Part shown: piece after piece, positions 36,559 to 44,286 of the stretch
Numbering within the stretch: position 1 is the stretch's first letter
How the letters are laid out: each line of letters opens with the position of its first letter
NCBI GenBank assembly: GCA_963677165.2
Contig: CAXXSX010000002.1
Location: 3,844,001-3,908,000, forward strand
DNA from: JAFGXT01 sp963677165
GTDB taxonomy: Bacteria > Verrucomicrobiota > Lentisphaeria > Victivallales > SZUA-371
DNA: 64,000 bases
Direction: 5' to 3'
Made by a program: the position numbers and the translations under genes
The notes under the pieces: model-generated
What the model was told of the DNA's origin: nothing
Database searches by the model: none
The model's input: the letters and a program-made list of their open reading frames with translations, nothing else

Positions 36559-37254
36559 ATGCGTAGATTTTTCATAGCGGCATCGGTTTTTTTTATCGGT
36601 TCCGGCGTATTGATGGCCGATGTCTATTCTTTGCTTCCTGGTAAATCATCTTCAGGTTCCGGCGTTACTCCACAGAAATTATTTACCGCGCTTGGGCCCA
36701 CCAATGTTTTGAAGGAATCCGTTCAGATCAACGGCATGAATATGAAAATGGATGTCGGTATGATCAATGATACGATTGCCGGAGCAGTCGCAACTTTGAA
36801 AAAAATATTTCCCAAAGCAACCTGTTATACGGGACCGAACGAGGTCAGGGTTGATATTGATGACGGCAAGTACACGTGCCGAATTCTATTGTTTAAAACT
36901 GGCAAGTCCAGTCCGCTTATACAATTTGCAATGAGAGTTCCGAAAAACCTCCCCAAAAAGTTTGACTGGCCCGATGAGTTGCCGATTACGTCCGACGCGG
37001 TTCCGATTCGTTATGTGCGGTACCCCGAAAGGAAATCTTGTTACGGGCTGTTTACTACCAGTAAAAATTTAAATGAAGCTTTCAGTGAAATTTCATCTGC
37101 TCTGCTTAGTTCTGGATGGACCGTCGCACCGGGAAATGAGGTTGGCAGCAATTCCAGCGGTATGTTTATCAATGCTAAGAAAAACAGAATCATGATGGTT
37201 AACTTTGGCAAAGGGCAGGGCTCTGTGTACGTAAGACCGCTTGACGGGAAGTAA
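36559..37254 (+). CDS. Secreted protein, unknown
   Basis: A 231-residue protein with a signal peptide (about residues 1-20, MRRFFIAASVFFIGSGVLMA) and an alpha/beta domain with no motif I can name. It has a repeated use of 'GxxxxPKxLFxALGPTNVL', a 'KYTCRILLFKTGKSSPLIQF' strand pair and an end 'GKGQGSVYVRPLDGK'. It sits four bases after the second permease and one base before signal peptidase I. Its product would be an obvious local substrate for that peptidase and may be the extracytoplasmic or exported component of the ABC system. Both are inferences from gene order. Confidence 0.72.
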   Translation: MRRFFIAASVFFIGSGVLMADVYSLLPGKSSSGSGVTPQKLFTALGPTNVLKESVQINGMNMKMDVGMINDTIAGAVATLKKIFPKATCYTGPNEVRVDIDDGKYTCRILLFKTGKSSPLIQFAMRVPKNLPKKFDWPDELPITSDAVPIRYVRYPERKSCYGLFTTSKNLNEAFSEISSALLSSGWTVAPGNEVGSNSSGMFINAKKNRIMMVNFGKGQGSVYVRPLDGK

Positions 37255-37255
37255 T

Positions 37256-37813
37256 ATGAGCGATAAACAGAAGAAAACAGTAAAAGAAACTCTATTGAAT
37301 GCCTGGGCTGATTATAGAAAGAACAAACATAAAAGAAGTTTCTGGCTGCCGGATCTATCATGGTTTGGGATCGCGCGGATGGTTGTTGTTGTTATTCTTG
37401 CGCTGTTTTTTTTCGGTAAAGTTTGCCGTCCGGCCCGGATTAGCGGAGGCAGTATGATGCCGACTTACCCTTCTATTGGATTCAATTTCTGTTGGGAACC
37501 GGTATTCTGGTTTTCAAAGCCGCATCGCGGGCAGGTAATCATTGCCAAGTATGCCGGGGAGGATTTTATGCTTCTTAAAAGGGTTGTCGCACTGGAAGGG
37601 GAGACGGTTGCTTTTAAGAATGGAAAATTACTGGTGAATGGAAAGGTTCAGAATGAACCATATGTAAAATACGAATGTGACTGGAACTTGTCTGAGCGCA
37701 AGGTTGCTCCGGGACATATTTATGTAATTGGAGATAATCGCAGTATGCCGATCGATAATCACAAATTCGGTCAAATTGCCGCTAACAGAATAATCGGAGT
37801 TCCTTTATGGTAA
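37256..37813 (+). CDS. lepB: Signal peptidase I
   Basis: A 185-residue type I signal peptidase with one N-terminal membrane helix (about 38-54). The catalytic serine is S66 in 'SGGSMMPT' (motif B), the general-base lysine is K108 in 'LLKRVVALEGE' (motif D), and 'VIGDNRSMPIDNHKFGQI' is motif E. It cleaves signal peptides on the outer face of the inner membrane. It is shorter than E. coli LepB and has a single helix, like Gram-positive SipS types. ATG 37256 follows the previous stop by one base; a longer in-frame start at 37241 would overlap the upstream gene. Being inside an ABC operon suggests it could be a dedicated rather than a housekeeping enzyme. Confidence 0.92.
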   Translation: MSDKQKKTVKETLLNAWADYRKNKHKRSFWLPDLSWFGIARMVVVVILALFFFGKVCRPARISGGSMMPTYPSIGFNFCWEPVFWFSKPHRGQVIIAKYAGEDFMLLKRVVALEGETVAFKNGKLLVNGKVQNEPYVKYECDWNLSERKVAPGHIYVIGDNRSMPIDNHKFGQIAANRIIGVPLW

Positions 37814-38304
37814 AAAAACTACTTATACCGGTAATTATTATTATCTGCGCAGTTGTAGTGTGGTTACTGTTTTTTAATGAAAGTCCAGAACAAAAAGTTC
37901 TTAAAAGACTTAAAGGACTTGCTGAATGCGCATCGAAACGGGCAGGGGAGAAGACTTCCGGGATGGTGTTGAAATCCCAGATGGTGTCCGGATATTTTGA
38001 CGATAGTTGCTCGCTTATGGTTGATGAACATCATTTGGCAGGAGACTATACCCCGGAGGAAATCAGTGCGCGTATGGTACAGATCAGAACATTTTTTACT
38101 GAAATGTCGCTGGATTTCTATGAACCCAAAGTTACCTTTCCTGGTCCTGACCGGGCGGAAGTAACTTTTACCGGACATCTTACCGGAACTTTGAAACAAG
38201 GTGACCGTATTAATGAAGTACGTGAATTAAAAGCTGACCTGAAACTGAAAGATGGTAAGTGGCGGTTTTATAACTTCAAAGTAACTCAAGTAATTACTAA
38301 GTAA
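37807..38304 (+). CDS. Membrane-anchored NTF2-like protein, unknown
   Basis: A 165-residue protein with an N-terminal membrane helix (about residues 5-22, LIPVIIIICAVVVWLLFF) and a domain that reads like an NTF2/SnoaL-type cone: an initial helix 'EQKVLKRLKGLAECASKRA', then beta strands ending 'ELKADLKLKDGKWRFYNFKV'. It overlaps the signal peptidase stop by seven bases and closes the eight-gene operon. NTF2-like domains bind small ligands or act as protein adaptors; no catalytic residue is visible. A palindrome ATTACTAAGTAAT (38293-38305) spans its stop codon. Confidence 0.7.
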   Translation: MVKKLLIPVIIIICAVVVWLLFFNESPEQKVLKRLKGLAECASKRAGEKTSGMVLKSQMVSGYFDDSCSLMVDEHHLAGDYTPEEISARMVQIRTFFTEMSLDFYEPKVTFPGPDRAEVTFTGHLTGTLKQGDRINEVRELKADLKLKDGKWRFYNFKVTQVITK

Positions 38305-38402
38305 TCTCGAATTTTCTCGCTCATTTTTATTATTGCAAGTTGACATTTTGGGGATGAAAAAGTACTTTCTAAATTGATTGTAATTTTATTCCGGAGATAG
38401 AT

Positions 38403-39959
38403 ATGCTCGACACCCAGTTTGCACCATCGAAAAGAGAGTCTGTGGAAACCTGTGTTTTTCAACAGGAGAAGCTTAATAAAAGGCATATATTCAAGTCGGT
38501 TATCGATAATATGCCCTACTTGTTTATGGTTCTCAATGACTGCCGTCAGATCATATATACTAACGAATCGGTGCTGAAGTTTCTGGGGTGTAAGCTCTGT
38601 GAGGTTCAGGGAAAACGTCCAGGCGAAGCTTTGGGCTGTGCGAATGCTGATAAGTACGACGGTGGTTGCGGTACCAGTCTTTTCTGTAAGAATTGCGGTG
38701 CGGTCAACGCAATTCTTGGAGCTCTCAAAAATACGGAGCAAATTCAGGAATGCAGACTTACTACTTCGTCAGGTGCTTCCTTAGATCTACGGGTTTGGGC
38801 TTATCCGTTGCCGATTATTGATAAGAAATATGTTGCTTTCATCTGTGATGATATCAGCGATGAGAAACGCCGCCGGTCACTGGAAAGAGTCTTTTTTCAT
38901 GATGTCCTGAATACGGCTGGAGGTATACAAGGAGCTGTTGGAAAGTTATATAGGGCCAAAGCTGAACGGATTTATCATGCTTCTGAAACAGCTGAACGTA
39001 TTCTGGATATGACTAGTGAACTGATTGGTGAGATCAAGGCCCAAAAAGACCTTGCCGCTGCTGAAGCCAATGAACTGCATGTTAATCAGGATATAGTTTG
39101 TACCCGGGATATTGTTGAACATGCGGTGGCTTTATACCGCAATCATTCTGTTTGTATCGACCGTGAGATACAAATATTACCGGATTTTGGAAACTATACT
39201 TTTTACAGCGATACGATTCTGCTCAGTCGAGTTGTCGGCAACATGCTGAAAAACGCGTTGGAAGCGTCAAGTCCAGGAGAGACTGTTAAAGTTGGCTGTC
39301 AGCGTCGTGGAAACCGTATTCTCTTTGAAGTTCATAATCCTGAATATATTCCTGAAGATGTTCAGCGTCAGATATTCCAACGGTCATTTTCCACGAAAGG
39401 AGAAGGGCGTGGACTTGGAACTTACAGTATGAAAATGTTGAGTAGCCGTTATCTTAGTGGAGATGTTTACTTTACTTCCACGCCGGAACAAGGGACCGTT
39501 TTTGTGGCCTCATATCCTTTTAAGGAAATCTCTACTGTTGTAAAAGAGGAGAAGAAAGATAAAACTCCGGCTCAAGTCTTATCTGAGGCGAAGAAAATCA
39601 TGATTATTGATGATATTGAAATCAACCGGGAAATTATTCAATATATCCTCGAAGACGAAGGTTATTGTTGTCATGGATTTGATAGTGCGGGGGAAGCGGT
39701 TGATGCTCTGATGCATGAACACTATGATCTGGTTTTTATGGATGTCAATATGCCGGTGATGGGAGGGATTGAGGCAACCAAAGCGATTCGTGCCAATGAA
39801 TCCACTAAAGATATTCCGATTATTGCGATGTCTGCGAGCATGTCATTAAGTGATCTGAAAGCTTATGAAGCAGCAGGAATGAACGGCCATATTGAAAAAC
39901 CTTTTGATACCGATCAGATCATTTCAATTGCTGCCGACTGGCTGAAGAAAGAGGAGTAG
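38403..39959 (+). CDS. Hybrid sensor histidine kinase with four-Cys PAS domain
   Basis: A 518-residue cytosolic kinase without membrane helices. A PAS domain (about 25-150) carries four cysteines at C79, C89, C95 and C98, spaced C-x9-C-x5-C-x2-C. The phospho-acceptor motif is 'FFHDVLNTAGGIQG' (His near 166). The ATPase domain has an N-box 'NMLKNALEAS' and a G-box 'GEGRGLGTYSMKML'. A C-terminal receiver domain (about 395-515) starts 'IMIIDDIEINREI', with the phospho-Asp in 'LVFMDVNMPVMGG' (near 446). The cysteine cluster could bind metal or an Fe-S centre or be redox-sensitive, so a redox or gas signal is plausible but unproven. There is no cognate regulator next to it. Confidence 0.9.
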   Translation: MLDTQFAPSKRESVETCVFQQEKLNKRHIFKSVIDNMPYLFMVLNDCRQIIYTNESVLKFLGCKLCEVQGKRPGEALGCANADKYDGGCGTSLFCKNCGAVNAILGALKNTEQIQECRLTTSSGASLDLRVWAYPLPIIDKKYVAFICDDISDEKRRRSLERVFFHDVLNTAGGIQGAVGKLYRAKAERIYHASETAERILDMTSELIGEIKAQKDLAAAEANELHVNQDIVCTRDIVEHAVALYRNHSVCIDREIQILPDFGNYTFYSDTILLSRVVGNMLKNALEASSPGETVKVGCQRRGNRILFEVHNPEYIPEDVQRQIFQRSFSTKGEGRGLGTYSMKMLSSRYLSGDVYFTSTPEQGTVFVASYPFKEISTVVKEEKKDKTPAQVLSEAKKIMIIDDIEINREIIQYILEDEGYCCHGFDSAGEAVDALMHEHYDLVFMDVNMPVMGGIEATKAIRANESTKDIPIIAMSASMSLSDLKAYEAAGMNGHIEKPFDTDQIISIAADWLKKEE

Positions 39960-40018
39960 TCCGCAGGACTAATGATATTTGCGGGGGGCTGTCCTGCGTA
40001 CAGAGATTGCTGCAATTG

Positions 40019-40405
40019 TTATTTGAAGATAGAATGCATCCGATCCGTTATTTCTTTGATTTCCGACAGCAGTTTATGCTGATGTTTACCCTGTTCGCCC
40101 ATGAAGCCATGTAACTCGTCAATGGTGAAACATGGAAACTCTGAGCAGCGACCGCAATTCTCAACCTGTTTTTGAGTGGCGCACCTTTTTACTTTACAGA
40201 CATAAAGACAGAAACCTGATTTTTCTTTTCCGTCTGACATGCATCCGGTACAACGAATATTATCTGCGGCGATGTCGTCATTTTTATAGATTTTTCGCCA
40301 TAAAGCAGCTACTTGTTCGAGCTGTTCTTGGTTATTGTTGGCGGTGGCAATAAATGCGTCGCAATTTGAACAAACAAGCCCGCAGGCTCCGAGTTTCAGT
40401 TCCAT
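40019..40405 (-). CDS. DUF3795 cysteine-rich protein
   Basis: A 128-residue protein with eleven cysteines in the DUF3795 pattern: 'LGACGLVCSNCDAFIAT' at the N-terminus, 'IRCTGCMSDGKEKSGFC', and 'VENCGRCSEFPCFTIDEL'. The family is common in anaerobes and is thought to bind zinc or iron-sulfur; its role is unknown. The ATG is preceded by CGGAGCAGATT. It converges on the hybrid kinase gene, about 60 bases apart, with short AGTCC/GGACT inverted repeats between. Confidence 0.85.
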   Translation of the reverse strand: MELKLGACGLVCSNCDAFIATANNNQEQLEQVAALWRKIYKNDDIAADNIRCTGCMSDGKEKSGFCLYVCKVKRCATQKQVENCGRCSEFPCFTIDELHGFMGEQGKHQHKLLSEIKEITDRMHSIFK

Positions 40406-40589
40406 AATCTGCTCCGAAATGAAATGGATGGTTGATTTATGAAATTAATTCTTTTGGGAAAATATTACAAGTGTAATTTTTTTTATTTGCCTTTTTATTA
40501 TTAGTTGTTTGGATAATTGTCGTAGAATATGCTACTTTACGATATATTTTGAGGAACGTCATTAATAACTACAACAAAAGGGGGAAAAG

Positions 40590-41405
40590 ATGGATATTGG
40601 AAAATTTCCGGAAATCAAAATCGATGGTAAAAGGATTGATGCAAAAAACTATGTAGAACGAGGAACCATGTTGGTCCTGTTTTTGTCGTTTCTTGTAGGA
40701 ATTCTAGGTCTTCTGGCAAGTATTGTTTGTACGTATGGAATAATGTTAATCATTCTTCTGTGTTATCCGCTTTTTGCTATTCATGTCAGAAAAAAAGCAT
40801 TGGCATTAATTCATGGTTCCGGAGTAAAGATTAATGAATTCCAGTTTCCTGAAATCCATGAATGCGTGGAACTTTTCAAAGAACGCCTGGGGATTACGAA
40901 AGAAATTTCTGTTTACATCGTTGAGGATAATGTTTGTAACGCAATGGCCGTCAGGTATGGCAAAAAAAATGTTGTGGTAATTACAGATGATATGATTCAT
41001 GCGGCGCTCAACTCTGACAATCCCAAAGCGTTGGCGTTTGTTATCGCTCATGAACTGGCTCACATTGCTCTGAACCATAATGGTATTATTCGGTCATGGG
41101 TAGGGCAGCACCTTCGCAAACTAGGCCGGCTGGATGAATATTCTGCTGATGCAGTGGCTATTGCTTTGGTTGGAGACAGAACCATTTCATATAAAGGAAT
41201 GCTGATTCTAACCGTTGGATATGGACTTCTTCCATATGTTAACGATGAAATGATTGCGGCTCAGGCGGAAGAGGTCTCACAAGATAAATATTCGCGTAAG
41301 GCTGAAAAGCTGTTGAGTCATCCAATGCCTATGCATAGAATCCATCGTATTCTGAAAACTTCAGATTTGCAGCCAGTCGAGGATAGATTGCTTTCTGCTA
41401 ATTAA
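40590..41405 (+). CDS. M48 family zinc metalloprotease (HtpX-like)
   Basis: A 271-residue membrane protease with a hydrophobic N-terminal region spanning about residues 29-70 (two helices, LVLFLSFLVGILGLLASIV and IMLIILLCYPLFAIHV). The zinc motif HExxH appears in 'FVIAHELAHIALNHN' (near 154), and the third ligand Glu in 'LDEYSADAVAI'. The D-E-Y-S-A-D motif is the M48 signature. HtpX-type enzymes degrade misfolded inner-membrane proteins. GGGGG before the ATG is a good binding site. Monocistronic. Confidence 0.9.
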   Translation: MDIGKFPEIKIDGKRIDAKNYVERGTMLVLFLSFLVGILGLLASIVCTYGIMLIILLCYPLFAIHVRKKALALIHGSGVKINEFQFPEIHECVELFKERLGITKEISVYIVEDNVCNAMAVRYGKKNVVVITDDMIHAALNSDNPKALAFVIAHELAHIALNHNGIIRSWVGQHLRKLGRLDEYSADAVAIALVGDRTISYKGMLILTVGYGLLPYVNDEMIAAQAEEVSQDKYSRKAEKLLSHPMPMHRIHRILKTSDLQPVEDRLLSAN

Positions 41406-41538
41406 TTATTGAGCAAACGGATTAATTTCTTGAAATGCAGGGAAAAGCGAGTAAATTACATCTTCTTATGTGTATTTATAGTAAAACTGTAATCAGTTTA
41501 AATATCGTTAATTCCAGTTTTTTTAAGGAAACAGAACA

Positions 41539-42657
41539 ATGGCAAAAAATTATAAAATCGCAGTTCTTCCTGGTGATGGAACCGGTCCTGAAGTTGTAGC
41601 TGAAGGTCTTAAAGTATTGAACGCTGCGGCCGAGAAATTTGGCTTCGGCATTGAAACCGACACATACGACTGGGGCGGCGAACGTTACCTGGAAACCGGA
41701 AATGTTCTCCCTGATGACGCTTGTGAAACTCTTAAGAAATACGATGCCGTATTCCTCGGCGCGATCGGTCATCCGAAAGTAAAACCGGGTGTCCTTGAAA
41801 AAGGTATCCTGCTGAAACTCCGTTTTGACCTTGATCAGTACATCAATCTGCGTCCGGTAAAACTGTTCCCGGGAGTTGAAACTCCGCTGGCAAACAAGAC
41901 TCCGGAAGATATCGACTATGTTGTAGTTCGTGAAAATACCGGTGGTATTTATACCGGTACCGGTGGTTTCTCTATGAAAGATACCGAGCATGAAGTTGCC
42001 GTTCAGTCCATGGTTTACAGCCGTCATCAGGTTGAGCGCTGCATCCGTTTCGCTTTCGAACAGGCATGCAAACGCCACACTGCTGAAAATCCCTGGAAGG
42101 GCTTGAGCGATGAAGATAAGAAAAATGGTAAGATCGGACAGCTGACTCTGTGCGGTAAAACCAATGTTCTGACTTACGTATTTGATCTCTGGGAAAGAGT
42201 ATTCTACGATGTTGCAAAAGACTTTCCGCAGATCAAAACCGATTACTGCCACATTGACGCTACTTGTATGTGGATGGTTAAGAATCCTGAATGGTTCGAC
42301 GTTATCGTTACTTCCAATATGTTTGGCGATATCATCACTGACCTGGGTGCTATGACTCAGGGCGGAATGGGCATTGCCGCCGGTGGTAATATCAATCCGA
42401 ATGGCGTAAGCATGTTTGAACCGATCGGTGGTTCCGCTCCGAAATATACCGGTATGAATGTAATTAATCCGTTGGCCGCTATTTCTTCAGTTGCGATGAT
42501 GCTTGACTTCCTTGGCGAAGCCGAAGCCGCAAAAGCGATTGAAGACGGCGTGGCATGCGCTACAGGCAGCAAGCTCAAGAGCATGGCTGCAGGACGTATG
42601 GGCTACAGTACTACTGAAGTTGGCGATCTGATGGTTGAGCTGGTTAAAGGCTGCTAA
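41539..42657 (+). CDS. leuB: 3-isopropylmalate dehydrogenase
   Basis: A 372-residue beta-decarboxylating dehydrogenase. It starts 'YKIAVLPGDGTGPEVV', with the arginine-containing 'LRFDLDQYINLRPVKLFPGV' and 'VVVRENTGGIYTGTGG' substrate segments. Metal-binding aspartates lie in 'DIITDLGAMTQGGMGIA', and the NAD loop is 'FEPIGGSAPKYTGMNVINP'. It oxidises and decarboxylates 3-isopropylmalate in leucine synthesis. The 'GGSAPKYTG' loop fits NAD-dependent IPMDH; a related malate or tartrate dehydrogenase is less likely but cannot be ruled out. It stands alone, without leuACD, and ends in a terminator. Confidence 0.85.
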   Translation: MAKNYKIAVLPGDGTGPEVVAEGLKVLNAAAEKFGFGIETDTYDWGGERYLETGNVLPDDACETLKKYDAVFLGAIGHPKVKPGVLEKGILLKLRFDLDQYINLRPVKLFPGVETPLANKTPEDIDYVVVRENTGGIYTGTGGFSMKDTEHEVAVQSMVYSRHQVERCIRFAFEQACKRHTAENPWKGLSDEDKKNGKIGQLTLCGKTNVLTYVFDLWERVFYDVAKDFPQIKTDYCHIDATCMWMVKNPEWFDVIVTSNMFGDIITDLGAMTQGGMGIAAGGNINPNGVSMFEPIGGSAPKYTGMNVINPLAAISSVAMMLDFLGEAEAAKAIEDGVACATGSKLKSMAAGRMGYSTTEVGDLMVELVKGC

Positions 42658-42674
42658 ATTCGTTTATTGTTTGT

Positions 42675-42712
42675 ATACCGCGTCTGGAGATTCCGGCGCG
42701 GTATTTTATTTT
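42675..42712 (+). terminator. Intrinsic terminator after leuB
   Basis: ATACCGCG (42675-42682) pairs with CGCGGTAT (42697-42704) with a 14-base loop that can pair partly within itself, followed by TTTTATTTTAT. Confidence 0.78.
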
Positions 42713-42731
42713 ATAAAAGAATATTTGAATT

Positions 42732-43433
42732 ATGAGTGCACAATGGTATCTATGGTTGGATGAATCTCATTCTCCCTATGTAAATATGGCGATCGATGAA
42801 TTATTGCTGGAAGGAGCGTTGGAACTTGACGCTCCATTGATTAGAATATACGGCTGGGATTGTCCTTCTGTCAGTATCGGCTATGTCCAGAAATATACCG
42901 CTGCACCTCAAAACGGTTATACTATTGTACGTCGTCCTACCGGTGGCGGTGTTGTTTTTCATGACGCAGATCTTACCTATACAGCTGTTGTTCCGGCTGG
43001 ACATCCTATCTGTAAACTCGACCGGGTTGAAAGTTATCATGTATTTCATCGTGCAGTATTAAGAATGCTCAGTGCGCTGGGATTGGCTGGCAGTCTTGCT
43101 CCGAATGAGGCTGGACCGGTAGACCGGGCTACTATGCAGTGCTTTACTACTCCTACCCGTTATGATGTTTTGAGCGAGGGAAAAAAATATGCCGGAGCCG
43201 CTCAGCGGCGTGGTAAAACCGGAATTCTGCATCAGGGAAGTATCAGTTTGAAAGCGGCGGATGGTGATCGCGAACGATTATGCAGTGAGCTGGTTCGGGG
43301 ACTGAAAGAAGAATTTCAAATAGACTTTAAAAATTACATTCCGGAATGTAAGTTATATGATATGGCTGAAAATCTGGCTGAAACAAAATATTCAACGGGG
43401 GACTGGAATATTTCCAGAACGTGGAGGGGATAA
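42732..43433 (+). CDS. Lipoate-protein ligase A-type protein (BPL/LplA family)
   Basis: A 233-residue protein of the biotin/lipoate ligase superfamily. 'NMAIDELLLEGA' near the N-terminus, the lipoyl-adenylate loop 'RRPTGGGVVFHDADLTYT' (about 67-84), and the catalytic-lysine region 'LSEGKKYAGAAQRRGKTGIL' are all present. It could be LplA/LipM-type, attaching lipoate or octanoate to E2 or H proteins. It lacks the C-terminal accessory domain of E. coli LplA. The ATG is preceded by AAAGAATATTTGAATT, so no clear binding site. It lies upstream of rnc, with a strong hairpin between the two. Confidence 0.85.
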   Translation: MSAQWYLWLDESHSPYVNMAIDELLLEGALELDAPLIRIYGWDCPSVSIGYVQKYTAAPQNGYTIVRRPTGGGVVFHDADLTYTAVVPAGHPICKLDRVESYHVFHRAVLRMLSALGLAGSLAPNEAGPVDRATMQCFTTPTRYDVLSEGKKYAGAAQRRGKTGILHQGSISLKAADGDRERLCSELVRGLKEEFQIDFKNYIPECKLYDMAENLAETKYSTGDWNISRTWRG

Positions 43434-43450
43434 GTTATAGTGTAGACCTT

Positions 43451-43500
43451 GATTCGTGAGAGAAATTATTGATATCAATGAAATAATTTTCTCACGAATC
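43451..43500 (+). promoter_or_regulatory. Long stem-loop in the rnc leader
   Basis: GATTCGTGAGA (43451-43461) and AAATTATT (43463-43470) pair with AATAATTT (43482-43489) and TCTCACGAATC (43490-43500): 19 base pairs broken by a single bulged G at 43462, with an 11-base loop. There is no T-run after it, so it is not a standard terminator. It ends 25 bases before the rnc ATG. A stem of about two helical turns just upstream of rnc is what an RNase III self-cleavage site would look like, as known for E. coli rnc. Confidence 0.75.
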
Positions 43501-43525
43501 CAGGATAACGTGAATGGAGAGGCTG

Positions 43526-44212
43526 ATGGAAGATATAAAAAAAGTGAATCATCATATAAAGTATAAATTTGAGCGTAGTGAACTTCTTCAGGAAGCGTTT
43601 ACGCACCGTTCGTATGCTTCCGAACATGATCTCAATTATGATAATCAGCGTCTTGAATATCTTGGAGATGCGGTTCTTGAAATCATTTTTTCCGATTACC
43701 TTTTTAAACGGTATCCGGATTCTCCGGAAGGGCTTCTGACTAAAATGCGTTCTGCGCTGGTACGTCAGGATTCACTGGCGGCTATTGCGTATGACCTTGA
43801 ACTTCATCGGTTTATTCGTATGGGGAAGGGGGAGCTTGAGTCTGGCGGTCCGAAACGTGAATCAACGTTGTGTGATCTTTTTGAGGCTTTGGTCGGAGCG
43901 ATTTATCTGGATTCCGATATTGAACAGGCAACGAAAATTCTGCTTCCACTTTTTCTTAAGAAATTTCCTGATCCGTTAAAATTGCTCAAAAGTCAGAACC
44001 CCAAGGGGACTTTACAGGAATATACACAGAGAAAATGGGGTAAGCCGCCGCTTTATCAACTTGTTGATACGACTGGACCAGATCATGATCCGGAATTTAT
44101 TGTAAATGTATCGGTAAATGGCAATGTTATTGGAAGTGGAACAGCAGGGAAACGGAAAACGGCTGAAAGCCTGGCGGCCAGAAATGCTCTTGATAATCTG
44201 CCGGATGCCTGA
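43526..44212 (+). CDS. rnc: Ribonuclease III
   Basis: A 228-residue enzyme of normal length. The RNase III signature 'NQRLEYLGDAVLEIIFSDYL' holds the metal-binding acidic residues, with the second acidic site at 'TLCDLFEALVGAIYLDSD'. A dsRNA-binding domain is C-terminal ('NPKGTLQEYTQRKWGKPPLY' to 'AGKRKTAESLAARNALDNL'). It cleaves double-stranded RNA in rRNA and mRNA processing. ATG 43526 has GGAGAGG three bases before it; the in-frame ATG at 43514 has only AGGAT. The hairpin at 43451-43500 probably regulates it. Confidence 0.97.
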   Translation: MEDIKKVNHHIKYKFERSELLQEAFTHRSYASEHDLNYDNQRLEYLGDAVLEIIFSDYLFKRYPDSPEGLLTKMRSALVRQDSLAAIAYDLELHRFIRMGKGELESGGPKRESTLCDLFEALVGAIYLDSDIEQATKILLPLFLKKFPDPLKLLKSQNPKGTLQEYTQRKWGKPPLYQLVDTTGPDHDPEFIVNVSVNGNVIGSGTAGKRKTAESLAARNALDNLPDA

Positions 44213-44245
44213 GATAATGGTGTCGCTTTACAGCAGTTACTGAAA

Positions 44246-44265
44246 ACTTAATCACTTAAAACTTA
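44246..44265 (+). repeat. 20-base intergenic repeat, copy 1
   Basis: ACTTAATCACTTAAAACTTA is repeated exactly at 50602-50621 and with three differences at 50481-50500. Each copy lies in a gap; this one ends 21 bases before the start of the next gene (44287), and the exact second copy ends 17 bases before mtnP. Confidence 0.6.
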
Positions 44266-44286
44266 AAACTAGGACACTGATTGATT

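Noticed and set aside
41476..42252. 258-residue open frame opposite leuB
   Set aside because: Antisense shadow of a clear dehydrogenase gene.
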